60,000 bases of DNA from Membranipora membranacea (Eukaryota > Bryozoa > Gymnolaemata > Cheilostomatida > Membraniporidae), in NCBI GenBank assembly GCA_914767715.1, contig OU612074.1, positions 11,258,062 through 11,318,061 on the forward strand, in the 5' to 3' direction. A program made the translations under genes and the position numbers. This document shows positions 1 through 11,662 of this stretch, one piece after another. The notes below the pieces were generated by a model. That model saw only the letters and a program-made list of their open reading frames with translations. It ran no database searches and was not told the DNA's origin. The first letter of the stretch is position 1. Every line of letters begins with the position of its first letter.

Positions 1-1130
1 ATAGAGGGTGCTTAGATCAGTGTATCATACTTCTACTGAGTTCAACAGAACAATGCAGCACACTAAAATCCAAAGTGACGAAAACAAGTCAAGGATACCG
101 CACTGCATAGCCGACTAATTGTCAAACACAACCAGCAGACAAGTCTTCCATTCTAACAATTGTTTGCTTAAAAACCAAAGATGCGCTCAGATTTAGTAGG
201 TAATTTAGATCTCTTAAGTAATTTTGTTCAACAATACTCTTCTACTTTTGAGCCTTTATATACTGTGATCATTGTTCTGTGTTGCCTCTAAAGTCTTGTC
301 TCAATTTTCATGTGAACACGACTCAGTGGATTTCAACAGAGTTTTGACCATAGAGTTATATCTCTATGGTTCTGACAAGTATGCAATAAAAGCACGACAG
401 CTTGAAACATGCTAGAAGACAAAACAATGAAAGTCTTTAAACTGATCGGCAGCTCCGAGGTTGAGAAGAGGTCACAAAACCACAGGTTTGGCAGGGATTA
501 TTTGATATTCCGTGCTAGACCAAATTTAAACATAACTCATGACGAACTACTTGGACACATACTACAATCAATTAAAACATTTCTTGTATATTGTGAACGG
601 TGGTAAATTCCAGGTAAATATGTATTCAACTTTGTATTTCTCTGATGTTCCAATCAAGATCTAGTCAATGATACCTTATTAGAGATGAATTGAATCCCCT
701 GAGAATTCCAAGTCAACAGTGCATTCTGGGAGAATTGTTTTGACACCTTATTTGGCGCCAGAGTGACTTTCAATATGAGAACCTCACATGTCATAAATGA
801 GATAAACTCAGAATAAATCATCGTGCGATCTCAATACGCTATTCAAAAACCTAAAGAGTGCGCGCTTATTGCCTATATAAATAACACAATATCACATGTC
901 ACAATCAAAGCTACGCAGATACTCGTTTTAAATGCCAGGATCACAAAACATCAAAAATGAAGCAGAAAAATAAAAGCACATCGTCGACACAACAAATGGA
1001 AAAAGATGCAGCATGAAAAAAGGGTTTGCTTTCAAGAATCAAGTTGTGTGGAGAGGGTTTAATGAATGCTGATTCGTTCATCAAAGTACACTGACATTGA
1101 GATTACACTATTGACAGGGGTATATCTGGT
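1..1130. other. no confident gene
   Basis: I see no exon that can be tied to a known family here. A 65-codon open frame at 409-606 (+) has no recognisable domain and no convincing splice context. I do not call it a gene. If the VPS13-like gene at 4.1-8.7 kb continues upstream, its earlier exons should lie in or before this stretch, but none was recognisable. Confidence 0.5.
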
Positions 1131-1135
1131 CGTTA

Positions 1136-1275
1136 GAGTACAAGTAAAATTTGACTCGGGGCGTCACACCTAACTCCATGTGATGGTACTCAAGCTAAGT
1201 GAATTAATTCATTTAGCATGAGTACCATCGCAGGGAATTCGGTGTAACGCCTGAGTTCAATCTTACTCATTAGGG
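1136..1275. repeat. imperfect palindrome (foldback MITE-like)
   Basis: The sequence folds back on itself around the centre gaattaattc (1201-1210). The left arm (about 1136-1204) reads as the reverse complement of the right arm (about 1207-1275) with scattered mismatches. Examples are the pairs gatggtactca / tgagtaccatc and gggcgtcacacc / ggtgtaacgcc. There is no coding potential. This is typical of small non-autonomous foldback elements. No clear target duplication was identified. Confidence 0.7.
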
Positions 1276-1517
1276 GCGTGAACATGCTAGGTACTCATAC
1301 TAATTTGACTCTATCGCTCAGAGATATACATGCAACAGTATATCACGTGATCAATGAGGTTAAGAGTGTTGTTTGCTCATGAAAAGTAGAGAGTATAATG
1401 AAGATATACAAAATAGTTTACCAGTGGTTTTCTCTGCATATTCTAAATACAACAGAGGAAAAGACGGGCGGTTAGTTTTAAGATAACTGCTGGACAACTC
1501 TAGCAATTTGTTGGTGG

Positions 1518-1604
1518 GCTAGCCTGTCTTCTCAAGCTTTGTTCGGTTTGGAGGGGGAATAAAGCCCCCCCCCCCCAAACAAAGCTTGTCGAGACAGGCT
1601 TTTT
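1518..1604. repeat. short hairpin with poly-C tract in the loop
   Basis: The segment agcctgtct...aagctttgtt (about 1520-1542) pairs with aacaaagctt...agacaggct (about 1578-1600). The loop holds a run of about 13 C (1566-1576 region). It is probably the remnant of a small inverted-repeat element. Confidence 0.55.
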
Positions 1605-1667
1605 GTGGGCCTACTACATAGATTGGTACGATTTGATTTATTACTGGACATATATGGAGCTGAGTTA

Positions 1668-1857
1668 AAGACTACCCAAAGACAGACGCATGTTATACTC
1701 AGGCAGTTACTTATGATAAAGTTATGTCAGACTCGCATGGTAACAAATTCAATGCTCTTCTCGGTATTAATTGTTGATGGTGACCAGGCAATTCTGACAC
1801 AACTTTATCAAAAGTAACCGTCTGACTATAGCATGCATTGGTCTTTGGGAAGTCTCT
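1668..1857. repeat. foldback MITE, copy 1
   Basis: The left arm starts aaagactacccaaagac and the right arm ends gtctttgggaagtct. The two arms (about 1668-1755 and 1770-1857) are inverted copies of each other over most of their length, sharing blocks such as acttatgataaagtt / aactttatcaaaagt. A diverged second copy of the same family lies at 8300-8465. A 70-codon open frame inside is a by-product of the repeat. Confidence 0.7.
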
Positions 1858-1859
1858 AA

Positions 1860-3220
1860 GTTAAACTTGTACATGTTTTCTTCAGCTCACCAAATTGACT
1901 GGCTGAACCTGGGAATTTCAATTTCAGTTATTCCTCATTACAATATTGATTGGTTCCACCCGCTAAGCTGATCTACAAGCTTTCCCAAATTCCAAGATAG
2001 CCAAACTTTTCAAGTGGTTTAATTTTAGAGAAGACTAAAGTTTGCAACTCAACATGGCCTGTGTATTATTTGAGGTGGACATGTGGTGATACACATATTA
2101 TACAAAACAAAAAATCAACACGCACACCTCAGAAAAAAAGTTAATAATGGGATCAGCATATACAGCCTTTGCACTTACCATGAATCCCATGATACCGGTT
2201 GGGACGGTACCGGTAGCCACCCCATCTATGTGCTAAACAAGAGAATCTGAGACAAATACTACCAACATCACTCCAACCATACGAACAAGCTGTACCTGTT
2301 AGAAAAAAAGAGTTGAAATATCATTTTACAGCTGAACCGTTCAGTGAAAAAAAGCAGCACAGTTAGCTGAAATCGTTCACTCACTTTGGAGTTATTCTCC
2401 CTAAACAAACATAATACAATAATTTCTGTTTCAAAAAATAAACCATGTATATTTGAGACAGCGACATCAGTCAAAGTTTCTCAACCGCGGATCCAAATGT
2501 TATGAATCACACACCTTCCCTCCCACACCCCCCCCCCCGCATATTGATAGTATGGCAAGCTGAAATTAATCAAACCTCATTACTTTTCATAAACTTCAAC
2601 CTCAGCAAACTAACGTTGGTGTTTGGTTACATTAGGACACTCCATAACTAGTGAAACTTGTTAATAGTCACACTTCCAGGGTACATCATGATGTTATGGC
2701 CTGGCGAAGTTCTAATTAGAGTTCCACACCCGTCATGGAAGCTTGTTGTGCGAAACAAACATCAGCACGCCAAAGACTACTTCTGCATTTAATGACTTAG
2801 GTTTTTCAATAGTACATAAACATCCCCAGCAATTCATGTTTATATTTGAAGCAAAACCAGAGACCATCGACAGAAAATGTAATGCGTATATATAGATTGG
2901 TTACCAAGCAGACCTGGGGGCATAAGGGAGCCACTGTCTTCCCAAAAAGCTAAATAAACTGACCTATAACCACTAACATTTAATAATAATATATATATAT
3001 GACTTAAATTTCTTTGAAAGTCACACAGGGTCGCTTTGTACCCATCAGGTTTTTTGCCTCCTCTGCCATGTTTTCTATAGCTCTGTCAATTAACCCCAGA
3101 AGTTACTCAGACCTGAAGTAAATTGACTGCCAGACTTTATTTTTGACAATTGAGAAAAATGATACAAGTACCATCAGCTTTCTACTGATTATGGAGATGA
3201 AACAAATTGGAAATTCAAAA
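1860..3220. other. non-coding stretch
   Basis: No supported gene. A poly-C tract occurs near 2527-2538 and a short (AT)n microsatellite near 2985-3000. Confidence 0.5.
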
Positions 3221-3228
3221 CTAACGCA

Positions 3229-3565
3229 AACTGCTTTTTCTATTGCATATTGCTAATGCATATTGCCGGCAGATGTAACAGTCAGTCAACATTCAATTCA
3301 AAATACTAGTTCACTATGATTGTGTACACCATCTTTATTTTCACATACACACTGACACGCTTCCACAGCGAGCTGCTGTTAGGTTTCCACTGATCACGAA
3401 GACATCACTTGAGTAGCTGATGCAAACATCTTTGTCTATTGCGTATTGACTGAAAATGTAACAGTCAAGCAACATTCAATTCCAGCTGCTTATGTACTAT
3501 GTGAACAGCATCTTAATTCTCACATACACACTGACACACTACTTCCAGAGCGAGCTGATCATTCA
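3229..3565. repeat. diverged tandem duplication, about 185-bp unit
   Basis: Two neighbouring blocks, about 3229-3384 and 3416-3565, share an ordered set of words: attgc/gtattg, atgtaacagtca, caacattcaattc, and cacatacacactgacac followed by agcgagctg. They differ by many substitutions and small gaps. This is a local direct duplication with no protein-coding support. Confidence 0.6.
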
Positions 3566-4137
3566 TATCACACAGCTTCATTAATTACATCAATAACATC
3601 AATACCTTACACCTGCCTCGCACTGTAAAGTTTCATGAGCAAATGGAACTACTGGTCATAATCAGGGGTCATACAACGAGAGAAGATTGAACCTACCTAC
3701 ATTCATCATGCACTGACACATTTCATTAATATATGAGTGACCCTACGAAGTTGCACACATAGGCAGATAGGCAGATAATATTGTGGCCTTGGCCTTACCG
3801 AAATCGGAACCATATTACAAAATAAAGAATTTTGCTTCACATGATAAAATAAAATATTCAAATTGCAAACTCATTCCATATGCTTGGACTGCAAAGTCAC
3901 ACACATATAAGCAGATTATAGTGTGGCCTGTTACAAAATGAAATGGCACCAGGTTAACAGATATATAGTTGTATCAAAGCAAACTTGTTTTTAGGAGACA
4001 TCTGCACAAATTGTAAAGTGAACTTATGGGTATACTTGTTTATACGTCGTGCTCTTTCGTAAAGAGGGAATCGGGTATCAAATGTAGATATTTGGCTATA
4101 TCTAAATTGATTTTTATTTTTGCTGATTCTATTTCAG

Positions 4138-7100
4138 TCTGGCTTGCTTCACTCTCTCCAACTCAGTGCAGACTTCGGATCAACTTACTAGTGATCTGAT
4201 GACTCACTATAAGTCACAGGCCATACGTCAGGGCTATGTGTTTGTACTGGAACTAGATATACTCGGAAATCCACTCGGTCTCGCTAAAGACGTGTCCAGA
4301 GGACTCAAAGACTTCTTTCATGTAAGTGTGAAAGGCTCAATGCCAAGCCTTACTACCTAAGCATAAATGCATAGATGACTTATATCCTCCAAAATGGCAA
4401 TTTTGCTGTCATGTTGATCTAAGATCCACTCTCTTTTTCAGCTGCAAAGTTATAAATATCAATTGTGTATACCTTTTGCACCGTTATATACTCTGGTACT
4501 CTTAGATACCAACCAGTCTTGCTAACCGATGGGTTTTCTTCCATCACAATTCAAATGGTAACTTCTTTAGTTTCCTTGGAACAAACATATTAAATCGTTA
4601 ATTGCTATCGTAATTCCAACTAGAGGTACTGCATACATTGATGCAAATTCATGGATAAGTTGTGGAGAAATTCCGTCAGTACATAACTTTGTGTCAGAAT
4701 TGGATCTAACTAAAGTTCTGGCAGCTTAAACATTATGCATTGACTGGCATCCCAATAAAGACCTTTAAAAACTCAGGCACGCTACTTGACAAATGATAAC
4801 AAGGGGTCGGCTGTAGCATTACCGTACTGAACTTTCGGAACAATCAAATACTGTTTTTCACATACATACATTGCCATATGCTAGTTCAGGGCCAGATATT
4901 TTCCCCTTACCCATGAATATATATCAGTAATTGCCTACTTTTTCAAAAACTGCTTCACCATGTCATTTTGTTACAGAGCGCCAATCCACTGAATTACAAT
5001 AAGAGCTCCCGCACAGCTATAATACTTGGTATGAAGTCAGCATATGGTAGCATTGTTGGTGGTATCGCGGGAGCAGGGAGTAATATCACTGAATCAATCG
5101 GCAGGGGAGTCAACACCTTATCATTTGATAAGAACTTCATCAGGGTAAGGCCTTTGATTACTTGAAAAGGATGAGATACCTACGGCATATTTTACTATAA
5201 TGGCTTCCCTAGGATGTCAAACCCCTAATGCATGTTGAACAAAGGTGGCAAGTATTGAACAAAACAACCATCATGTCATGATAACAGCTATGGTCCAATG
5301 AAAATACACGTACAAGCGGCCATTCGGGCTAGGAAGGTAGTCCCTAAATTTACAACTATTTTTAAATCTTAGATGTTCTCAACCTAAAATATCCACTGAT
5401 TAATTTTTTTGGTGCAGCTTAATTACTGCCGTGATTATTTCGACGAGTGCCGTCTTTCGTAGTCAGGCCCCATAAATCATAAAATTTAAATATTTCAAAA
5501 TTTATTGAATGTTGATTAAAGTGACCTATAATCTCTTTGTCTCATTTTTCTCTGAAGCCTTCCGAGGAATATGAGTAGCCCGCTTCAGTGTTATATCCAT
5601 ATTTTCTCTTTACAGTCTAGATTAAGACGCATGAAGAGTCAGCCGTCTAATTTTGGAGGCTCACTGATTCTGTCAGCCAAGAGCTTTGGCTATGCTGTAG
5701 AATCTGATGTGGGAGTTATCATCCTACAACCCAAGAGAGGTGAGCTTATTTCACACAAAAAAACTTATTCCAACTTATGACCAATTGTTCTTTACCTACT
5801 GGAATTATGTCACTGTGGTCTGATGTTCTTGCCGAGCGTTGCATAACAGGGTTCCGAAATAAAGTTTTACTGTGTTACTTCAAGTCAATTGCACAATAAT
5901 GGCAGTGATGGGGACTTGCAGAGCACACCATTTTCATCACATATAACACTGTACCCCTAATACCAATTAATATGATATATCGGTGTAATTTTAGAAAATT
6001 AACAATACATTTTACACAACTTCAATATCATCTCCATTTCTGTTTTTTCATCGCGCCATTTTATTTCTTTTCTCATCAGGTGTACAACAGCAGGGTGCTG
6101 CTGGCTTCTTTAAAGGTGTAGGTAAGGGAATTAGTGGTATTGAAGTGAAGCCTGTCGGGGGAGTGTTTGATTCTGTAAGCGTTCTGTTAGATGGATTCAG
6201 GAGAGTTACTCAATACGGTACTGAGAGGGCTGAGAGAGTGAGACCACCACGCAGCAGTATTCCCTCGGAGGTAAGTGCAAATTGATACACGAATGGATAT
6301 CCATATTCGATTCCCGTAGGTCTGTATGCTCCTATCTACTGCTCGCAGCAAATCAAAATCACCAGTTGGCATCAAATGAGAATACAACTCAGCATTTCTG
6401 TTGAGTTGCACCATTTAAAAAAACCTTTCGTTGTGACGTTTTGGGATTGCGACGTTAGTGGAACACTAGATGGCAATGTTTTGTCGTTTGTGGGCTCAAC
6501 AGTTGGGTTACCACTCACATGATGAGGCTAAGTGTACCTAGCATTGTATCGTACGTCTTTTTATAGCAAAGTGATAATGTGTTTGGGAGTTTATGTTTTA
6601 GTATACTGACGTAGCGTCTTTTTTGCTCACCGTGATCAATTTTTGATCCCGTAGTTTCTGTAAACAATCCTTTCAATCAATTTATTGGATAATATATAGT
6701 CACCCACAAGGTTGTCACTCAGGAAAATACAACAGTCCTAGCCTCAAAATAATTTTTCTGGAACATTTCAAGAAGCCTCAGTTCATGCTGTTATATTGTT
6801 GCATTACAGGGACTGACTCGATTCCACCCTTACTTGGCTGATGGCGTAGATATGGTAGATGACCTAAGCTCATACAGATACACAGTGGACATTGTATACT
6901 GGGCTCATCTGGAACTGAAACACACCAGCTACTACAAAGTAAGCAATCATAATACTACAAACTTTATATGCTATTCCAGGCCCCATTCGGGGCAAATGAG
7001 AATATGCTTACAGAATGTGGAATGATATTTAGCACATCTTTTTAGGTCACTCTTTTACAAGTAAAGGTGGGCAAGCTAGGGTAGTATATGTAGAGCTCAC

Positions 7101-8664
7101 CTCCATTAGCAGCACGGGTAGTGACTGGGATTTGAACCTGCGACTCTCAGATTAAGAAGCTTGAAATCTAACCACTACTCCACCATACCATGCCAATTGT
7201 CTCCCACCTGTTATCTTTGGTCCATTGATGTGGCCTAGTTATCTCCGTAAGGAATTTGATGCGAAGTTGTAGAGTGAGAGGCGGGCGGGCACACGTTAGA
7301 TGCTCACATTTATGTAACTGACTCTCACAATCAGTGATACAAATGCTAATTTCGTCATTTCGATGTCAGGTTGAAAAATAACCCTCAACATGATATCGAT
7401 TTCACACAAAAGAAAAAATGCTTTTAGAAGATTAAATTTGTGATTCTTTATACTGTGAACCAACAATTAGCACATTGGAGTTTAGGCATGAGTACATGAG
7501 TCTTTTAATAGAAAATCAAACATTATCAGTTAGCAAAATTCACAAAGGAGAGATTGAATCAAAAATCATTATAATGCCACACTTCATCCCTAATTTATTA
7601 TAAGATACAAAAGAAATCCAGCCTCTATTTATATATTTTATTGGCAACCAAAGTCATCTCATTCGAAATGTTTTGCACTCAGTGCCAGAAAAAACAAATT
7701 TTAAAACAAAAGAAAAGAAACAGAAAGGAAATAATATCATCAATGATGATGGTCAAGTCGATAATATATGGTTGAATAGTAATGTTTTGAATGAGTTGAA
7801 CTTCTCTTTAGATATCGAATGTAATGGTAAAGAATTTTCGTATGTAGCAGAATTGTATAGGAATGTAAAGAATTGTATGTAGTTCAAGTTGTAGGGAATT
7901 TGACAGTGTCAAAGACCATTTGATTGTTTTGCTAACGAAATGCTAATATATTTGTAGGAATATATACATGCTGTTCACACCATGGCATACATCTCAGCTT
8001 CGTATACTCTGGACTGTACCACTGGAGGGACTAACCAAACCAGAAATGAGAAACGATATAATATACCTCAGTCATGTAAGTTTGGTTTGGTTCCATCCTA
8101 AATCAATCCAGCTTATTGAATATTAAAGATTAGTAACTTTAAAGATCATTATTTAGTCTATGATATGTGATGCATGCAGAAAGCCTTAGTGTAAAGCCTT
8201 AGGAATATCATATCCAGGAGCAGAACAAATCAGGGCATCTTAGAGACTGCAGTTAGTCTTACCCTAGTCATGCCAGAGATATTCTGTGAAACAAAATCTT
8301 AAAGACTACCCACAGACCAATGCATGTTATAGTCCGGCAGTAACTTATGATAAAGTTGAGTCTGATTTGCTTGGTAAACAAATTCAATGCTATACTCGGT
8401 ATGAATTATTGATGTTGGAAAAAGTGCCTCACTGCCTATGACATGCATAGGTTTTTGGGTAGCATTAATTCAATATAGATTATGGACCTTGCTCGGCTGG
8501 CAACTTGTTGATTTTTTCCTGTAAGTTAACAGGTGGGTGAAGGCGAAGAGACAGAGGAGAGAACTATAGAGACGGATGATCGGGAGAGTCTCAAATGGTT
8601 CTTCAACAGGCTGAAGTGGCTTCATAAATATACGAAAGCTACATACAAGAGCACATCAGGGTGA
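4138..8664 (+). CDS. VPS13: VPS13-family lipid transfer protein, C-terminal part (7 exons)
   Basis: VPS13 proteins form long grooves that move phospholipids between membranes at contact sites. Seven phase-compatible exons are visible: 4138-4321, 4977-5144, 5616-5739, 6080-6270, 6810-6938, 7958-8075 and 8543-8664 (TGA). They encode about 340 residues. VPS13 hallmarks of the C-terminal region appear in order: a THYKSQAIRQ helix, LDILGNPLGLAKDVSRGLKD, a glycine-rich SIVGGIAGAGSNITESIGRG stretch with LSFDKNF, AAGFFKGVGKG followed by KPVGGVFD, and the RPPR motif near the end of exon 4. Exons 6 and 7 (after HPYLADG) do not look like the usual VPS13 PH-like C-terminus. The last acceptor is uncertain, because phase demands an AG at 8541-8542 rather than the stronger AG at 8531-8532. 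The upstream thousands of codons expected for VPS13 were not seen in 1-4137, so this is either the 3' end of a gene entering from outside or a fragment. Confidence 0.85.
7125..7195 (-). mobile_element. tRNA-derived SINE head
   Basis: Read on the minus strand, the segment carries an A-box-like sequence (tggagtagtggttaga) and, about 35 bases on, a B box (ggttcaaatcc) in a tRNA-like layout. It lacks evidence of being a functional tRNA and sits in an intron of the VPS13-like gene. This fits a Pol III-transcribed SINE. The full limits of the element were not determined. Confidence 0.6.
8300..8465. repeat. foldback MITE, copy 2
   Basis: Same family as the palindrome at 1668-1857. It begins aaagactacccacagac and shares gcatgttata, acttatgataaagtt, aaattcaatgct and ctcggtat in the same order. 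It ends with gtttttgggtag. It lies in the last intron of the VPS13-like gene. Confidence 0.7.
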
Positions 8665-9309
8665 TAAAGCTATCTGTGAAAGCTTACCATATGTGAGCAG
8701 CTATAGTAGAAGGCGTTGTGAAATTAATGAAAGCTACATTGAAAAACTATAGTGAATGAATATTAATAATAGTATTGCGTGCTGCGTTGTGTAGGCCAAC
8801 TATTCTTTTACTGTTGGGTTAGCTTGCTGAGAGCTTCAAAAGATACACGTCGCAGTGCAGCCAACCTTCCTAAATCAACATTTTAGTCATAGGTAAAAGC
8901 AATGCCGTATTTCAATATTGCCGAGAAAGGACCAAATTATAATTGCCGGTCAATTCTTGCACAAGTGACTCCAAATCAACTTATATTAAATGTCCCAGAT
9001 TTTAGATGACACATATTGTCAGTTGTATACAATGTGCTTGTGTTCCAGTATTCTGTCACAATGCGTGTATTTTCTTTACGAAACAATTCAAGTCACATTT
9101 GCTGCCAACTGCATATTATGCCTAGTACCTAAAGACTGCTTATATTATGTATATTACAAGTTAACTATCCATTATCAAAGTTTTTCCTGTTCAATAGCTA
9201 TTTATATAACTGTCAACTATTCATCAATATGTTTAACTTTCTTTGTTTACTACGTTACCAAAGCCAAATCCTTATTTTATCATTGACACCCTACTCAGCT
9301 ACACTGTAC

Positions 9310-9315
9310 AATAAA
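9310..9315 (+). promoter_or_regulatory. candidate polyadenylation signal for the VPS13-like gene
   Basis: Canonical AATAAA about 650 bases after the stop codon at 8664. Further AATAAA copies occur near 9569 and 9990 inside a duplicated segment, so the true 3' end is not decided by sequence alone. Confidence 0.4.
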
Positions 9316-9499
9316 ATGCTTATTTATGATAATATGCTTTAAATGGATTCATTGTTTTATTTAGCCGATTCTCCTTCAAAAGTTTACCACTGTGGAGGTA
9401 GGGGGTCCACAGATATTTCCTCAATGCTGGACAGATTTATTATTTTACAATTGTTAACTATTATTAGTCCATTACCTACCTTATTATTATTATTTACAA

Positions 9500-10010
9500 A
9501 GCCAAATATTGTCCTGTTGTTACATTGCTCAATTATTTTCTTGTCTTGAGAAAGGTTGTCGGTTATATGCAATAAATACTGTTCTCATCACTCTTGTGGA
9601 GGTAAAGTTTACATGATTCGTGTAGCCTTGTAACTTTATTTGGTAACTGAAAGCCATGGCCTGCATGGTTCAAGATGGCTTGTCCTACACTTTCTGTATG
9701 TGAGTTATTTTCATTGCATCCATGTAGGCACAACTCTTAACGTAATAACAATAGCAATAGCAATAACATATCTGTTGGTAGGTTGAGTAGGTAGAGTCTA
9801 AACTTTGCAAACTTGAAGTCATGGGTTTCGATTCGATTCTCTTTTTATGATTTTAAAGGATCAAAGACAGGAGGGAATACTACCCAAACCAAACCTCAGC
9901 CTGTCTCTCCCATAATGCATGCTGACAAAATGGACTTGTTGTCACATTGCTCAGTTTTCTTCTTGAATTGAAAATTTTGTGCTATGTGTAATAAATACTG
10001 TTCTCGAAAC
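9500..10010 (+). repeat. direct repeat pair with AATAAATACTGTTCTC ends and tRNA-like insert
   Basis: The segment about 9510-9585 and the segment about 9935-10005 share tgttgt(t/c)acattgctca, cttga and taataaatactgttctc. Between them, at about 9778-9835, a weak tRNA-like head is seen (gttgagtaggtagagtc then gggtttcgattc). This resembles a SINE insertion or repeated SINE 3' ends, but the match to box B is imperfect. Confidence 0.4.
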
Positions 10011-10207
10011 TAATGTGCACATACAATTAACAGTTTAGTAAAGTCTGTAACTTTGAATTGTAAAAGAAACCTGTTGTCATGTTGAATCAAATTTTATTGA
10101 TTGGTCTGAAAAGTTAGATAAAAAATCATCAATGTAAATCATATGTCTGGTGCAAAACAATTTTACTTGAAGAAAAGTAAAAAATAACATCATGTTGCTG
10201 CATTTAA

Positions 10208-11569
10208 GGTAATGTCAAAGACCGATCCGAATATCAACATATCATATACCGTTGGAAAGCTGCCGAGCTACTGAAAATGAATACCCGAACAAAAACTTGA
10301 TTCAATGACGTTGGTTCATTTTAGGGAGGAAATGAGGCAGAAAACGCTGTTTTTGTCAAAGCAGATGGGGGAGTCAAATTAAATGCAAGAAATTTCGAAA
10401 CAGGTGGAATGCATACTTAGAGATTGCGTTCATCGTAAAATTTGATTTTCTTTGATATATGACAAGTCTAAACTGACTTTTTACGTCACACCATACAATG
10501 CATTTTTTTTGTGAAGCCGTGAAAATATCTGAAGTTTCAATCATTAATTCAGAACAGATCATAGGCTCGAAACAAAGTTAAATATGATTTTCCCTTAGAG
10601 TACACTTCAAATGCCATACCTATTAACTTTCAACAAATTAGCTTGCATATTGCGAAAACAGTAGACTCTCGAATACAGCTAATATTTTTTGCAACTTTTG
10701 CTTAACATCAAATGTGCTGTCCAAATGACCATTATTGTGGCCAAACAAAGTTTTTTTGAAAGTTCTCACATACGAAGCCGCTTTCATTAGCCATGGTGCA
10801 CACAGGAAATGCCAAAATATTTTTTCCCTGCATCTTCGTTTTTCTTGAATTCAACGCAAAATAATGCAAAAAAACAGCTATTTTTTGGGACTTATGAGGT
10901 GTTTTTGGCCATTATTTTGTGTTAAATTCAAGAAAAACGAAGGTGCAGTGAAAAAATCTGTTGGCATTTCCTGCGTGCACCATGGGTAATAGAAGCGGCT
11001 TTGTATGTGAGAACTTTCAAAAAAACTTTGTTTTGCCACAATAATGGTCATTTGGACAGCACATTTGACGTTATGCAAAAGATGCAAAAAATATCAGGTG
11101 TATTCGAGAGTCCACTGTTTTCGCAAAATGCAAGCTAATTTGTTGAAAGTCAATATGTATGACATTTGAAGTGTACTCTAAGGGAAAATCATAATTAATT
11201 TTGTTTCGAGCCTATGATCTGTTCTGAAGTAATGATTGAAATTTCACATATTTTCACGGCTTCACAAAAAATAATGCGTTGTATGGCGTGACGTAAAAAG
11301 TCAGTTTAGACTAGTCATATATCAAAGAAAATCAAATTTTACTATGAACTCAATCTCTAAGTATACATTCCACCTGTTTTGAAATTTCTTGCGATTAATT
11401 TGACTCCTCCATCTGCTTTGACAAAAACAGCGTTTTCTGCCTCATTTCCTCCCTTTAATGACACAACGTCATCGAATCAAGTTTTTGTTCAGGTATTCAT
11501 TTTCAGTAGCTCGGCAGCTTTCCAACGGTATATGATATGTTGATATTCGGATCGGTCTTTGACATTACC
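10208..11569. mobile_element. 1.36-kb near-perfect palindrome (foldback transposon)
   Basis: The whole element is one inverted repeat. The left arm (about 10208-10867) is mirrored by the right arm (about 10908-11569), with a loop of roughly 40 bases centred near 10888. The ends are GGTAATGTCAAAGACCGATC and its complement, and both outer borders are TTAA (10204-10207 and 11570-11573). TTAA duplications are the hallmark of piggyBac-type transposition, so this may be a non-autonomous member. Short frames at 10374-10562 and 10878-11087 are products of the repeat and show no domain. Confidence 0.8.
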
Positions 11570-11662
11570 TTAAATTGTAAATTGGCTATAATCTAGAAAT
11601 GAATTATTGAAATAACACTGGGAAATCATATATCGGAATTTAGTAGCGATTAACATTCTTCT

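Noticed and set aside
409-606. 65-codon plus-strand frame as a gene or VPS13 exon
   Set aside because: No domain, no convincing acceptor or donor in phase, and no resemblance to VPS13 or any other family that I can name.
8990-9286. 98-codon plus-strand frame with many Cys, Tyr and hydrophobic residues
   Set aside because: It lies in the probable 3' UTR of the VPS13-like gene in AT-rich DNA, and the composition is what random AT-rich sequence gives. No repeat or partner supports it.
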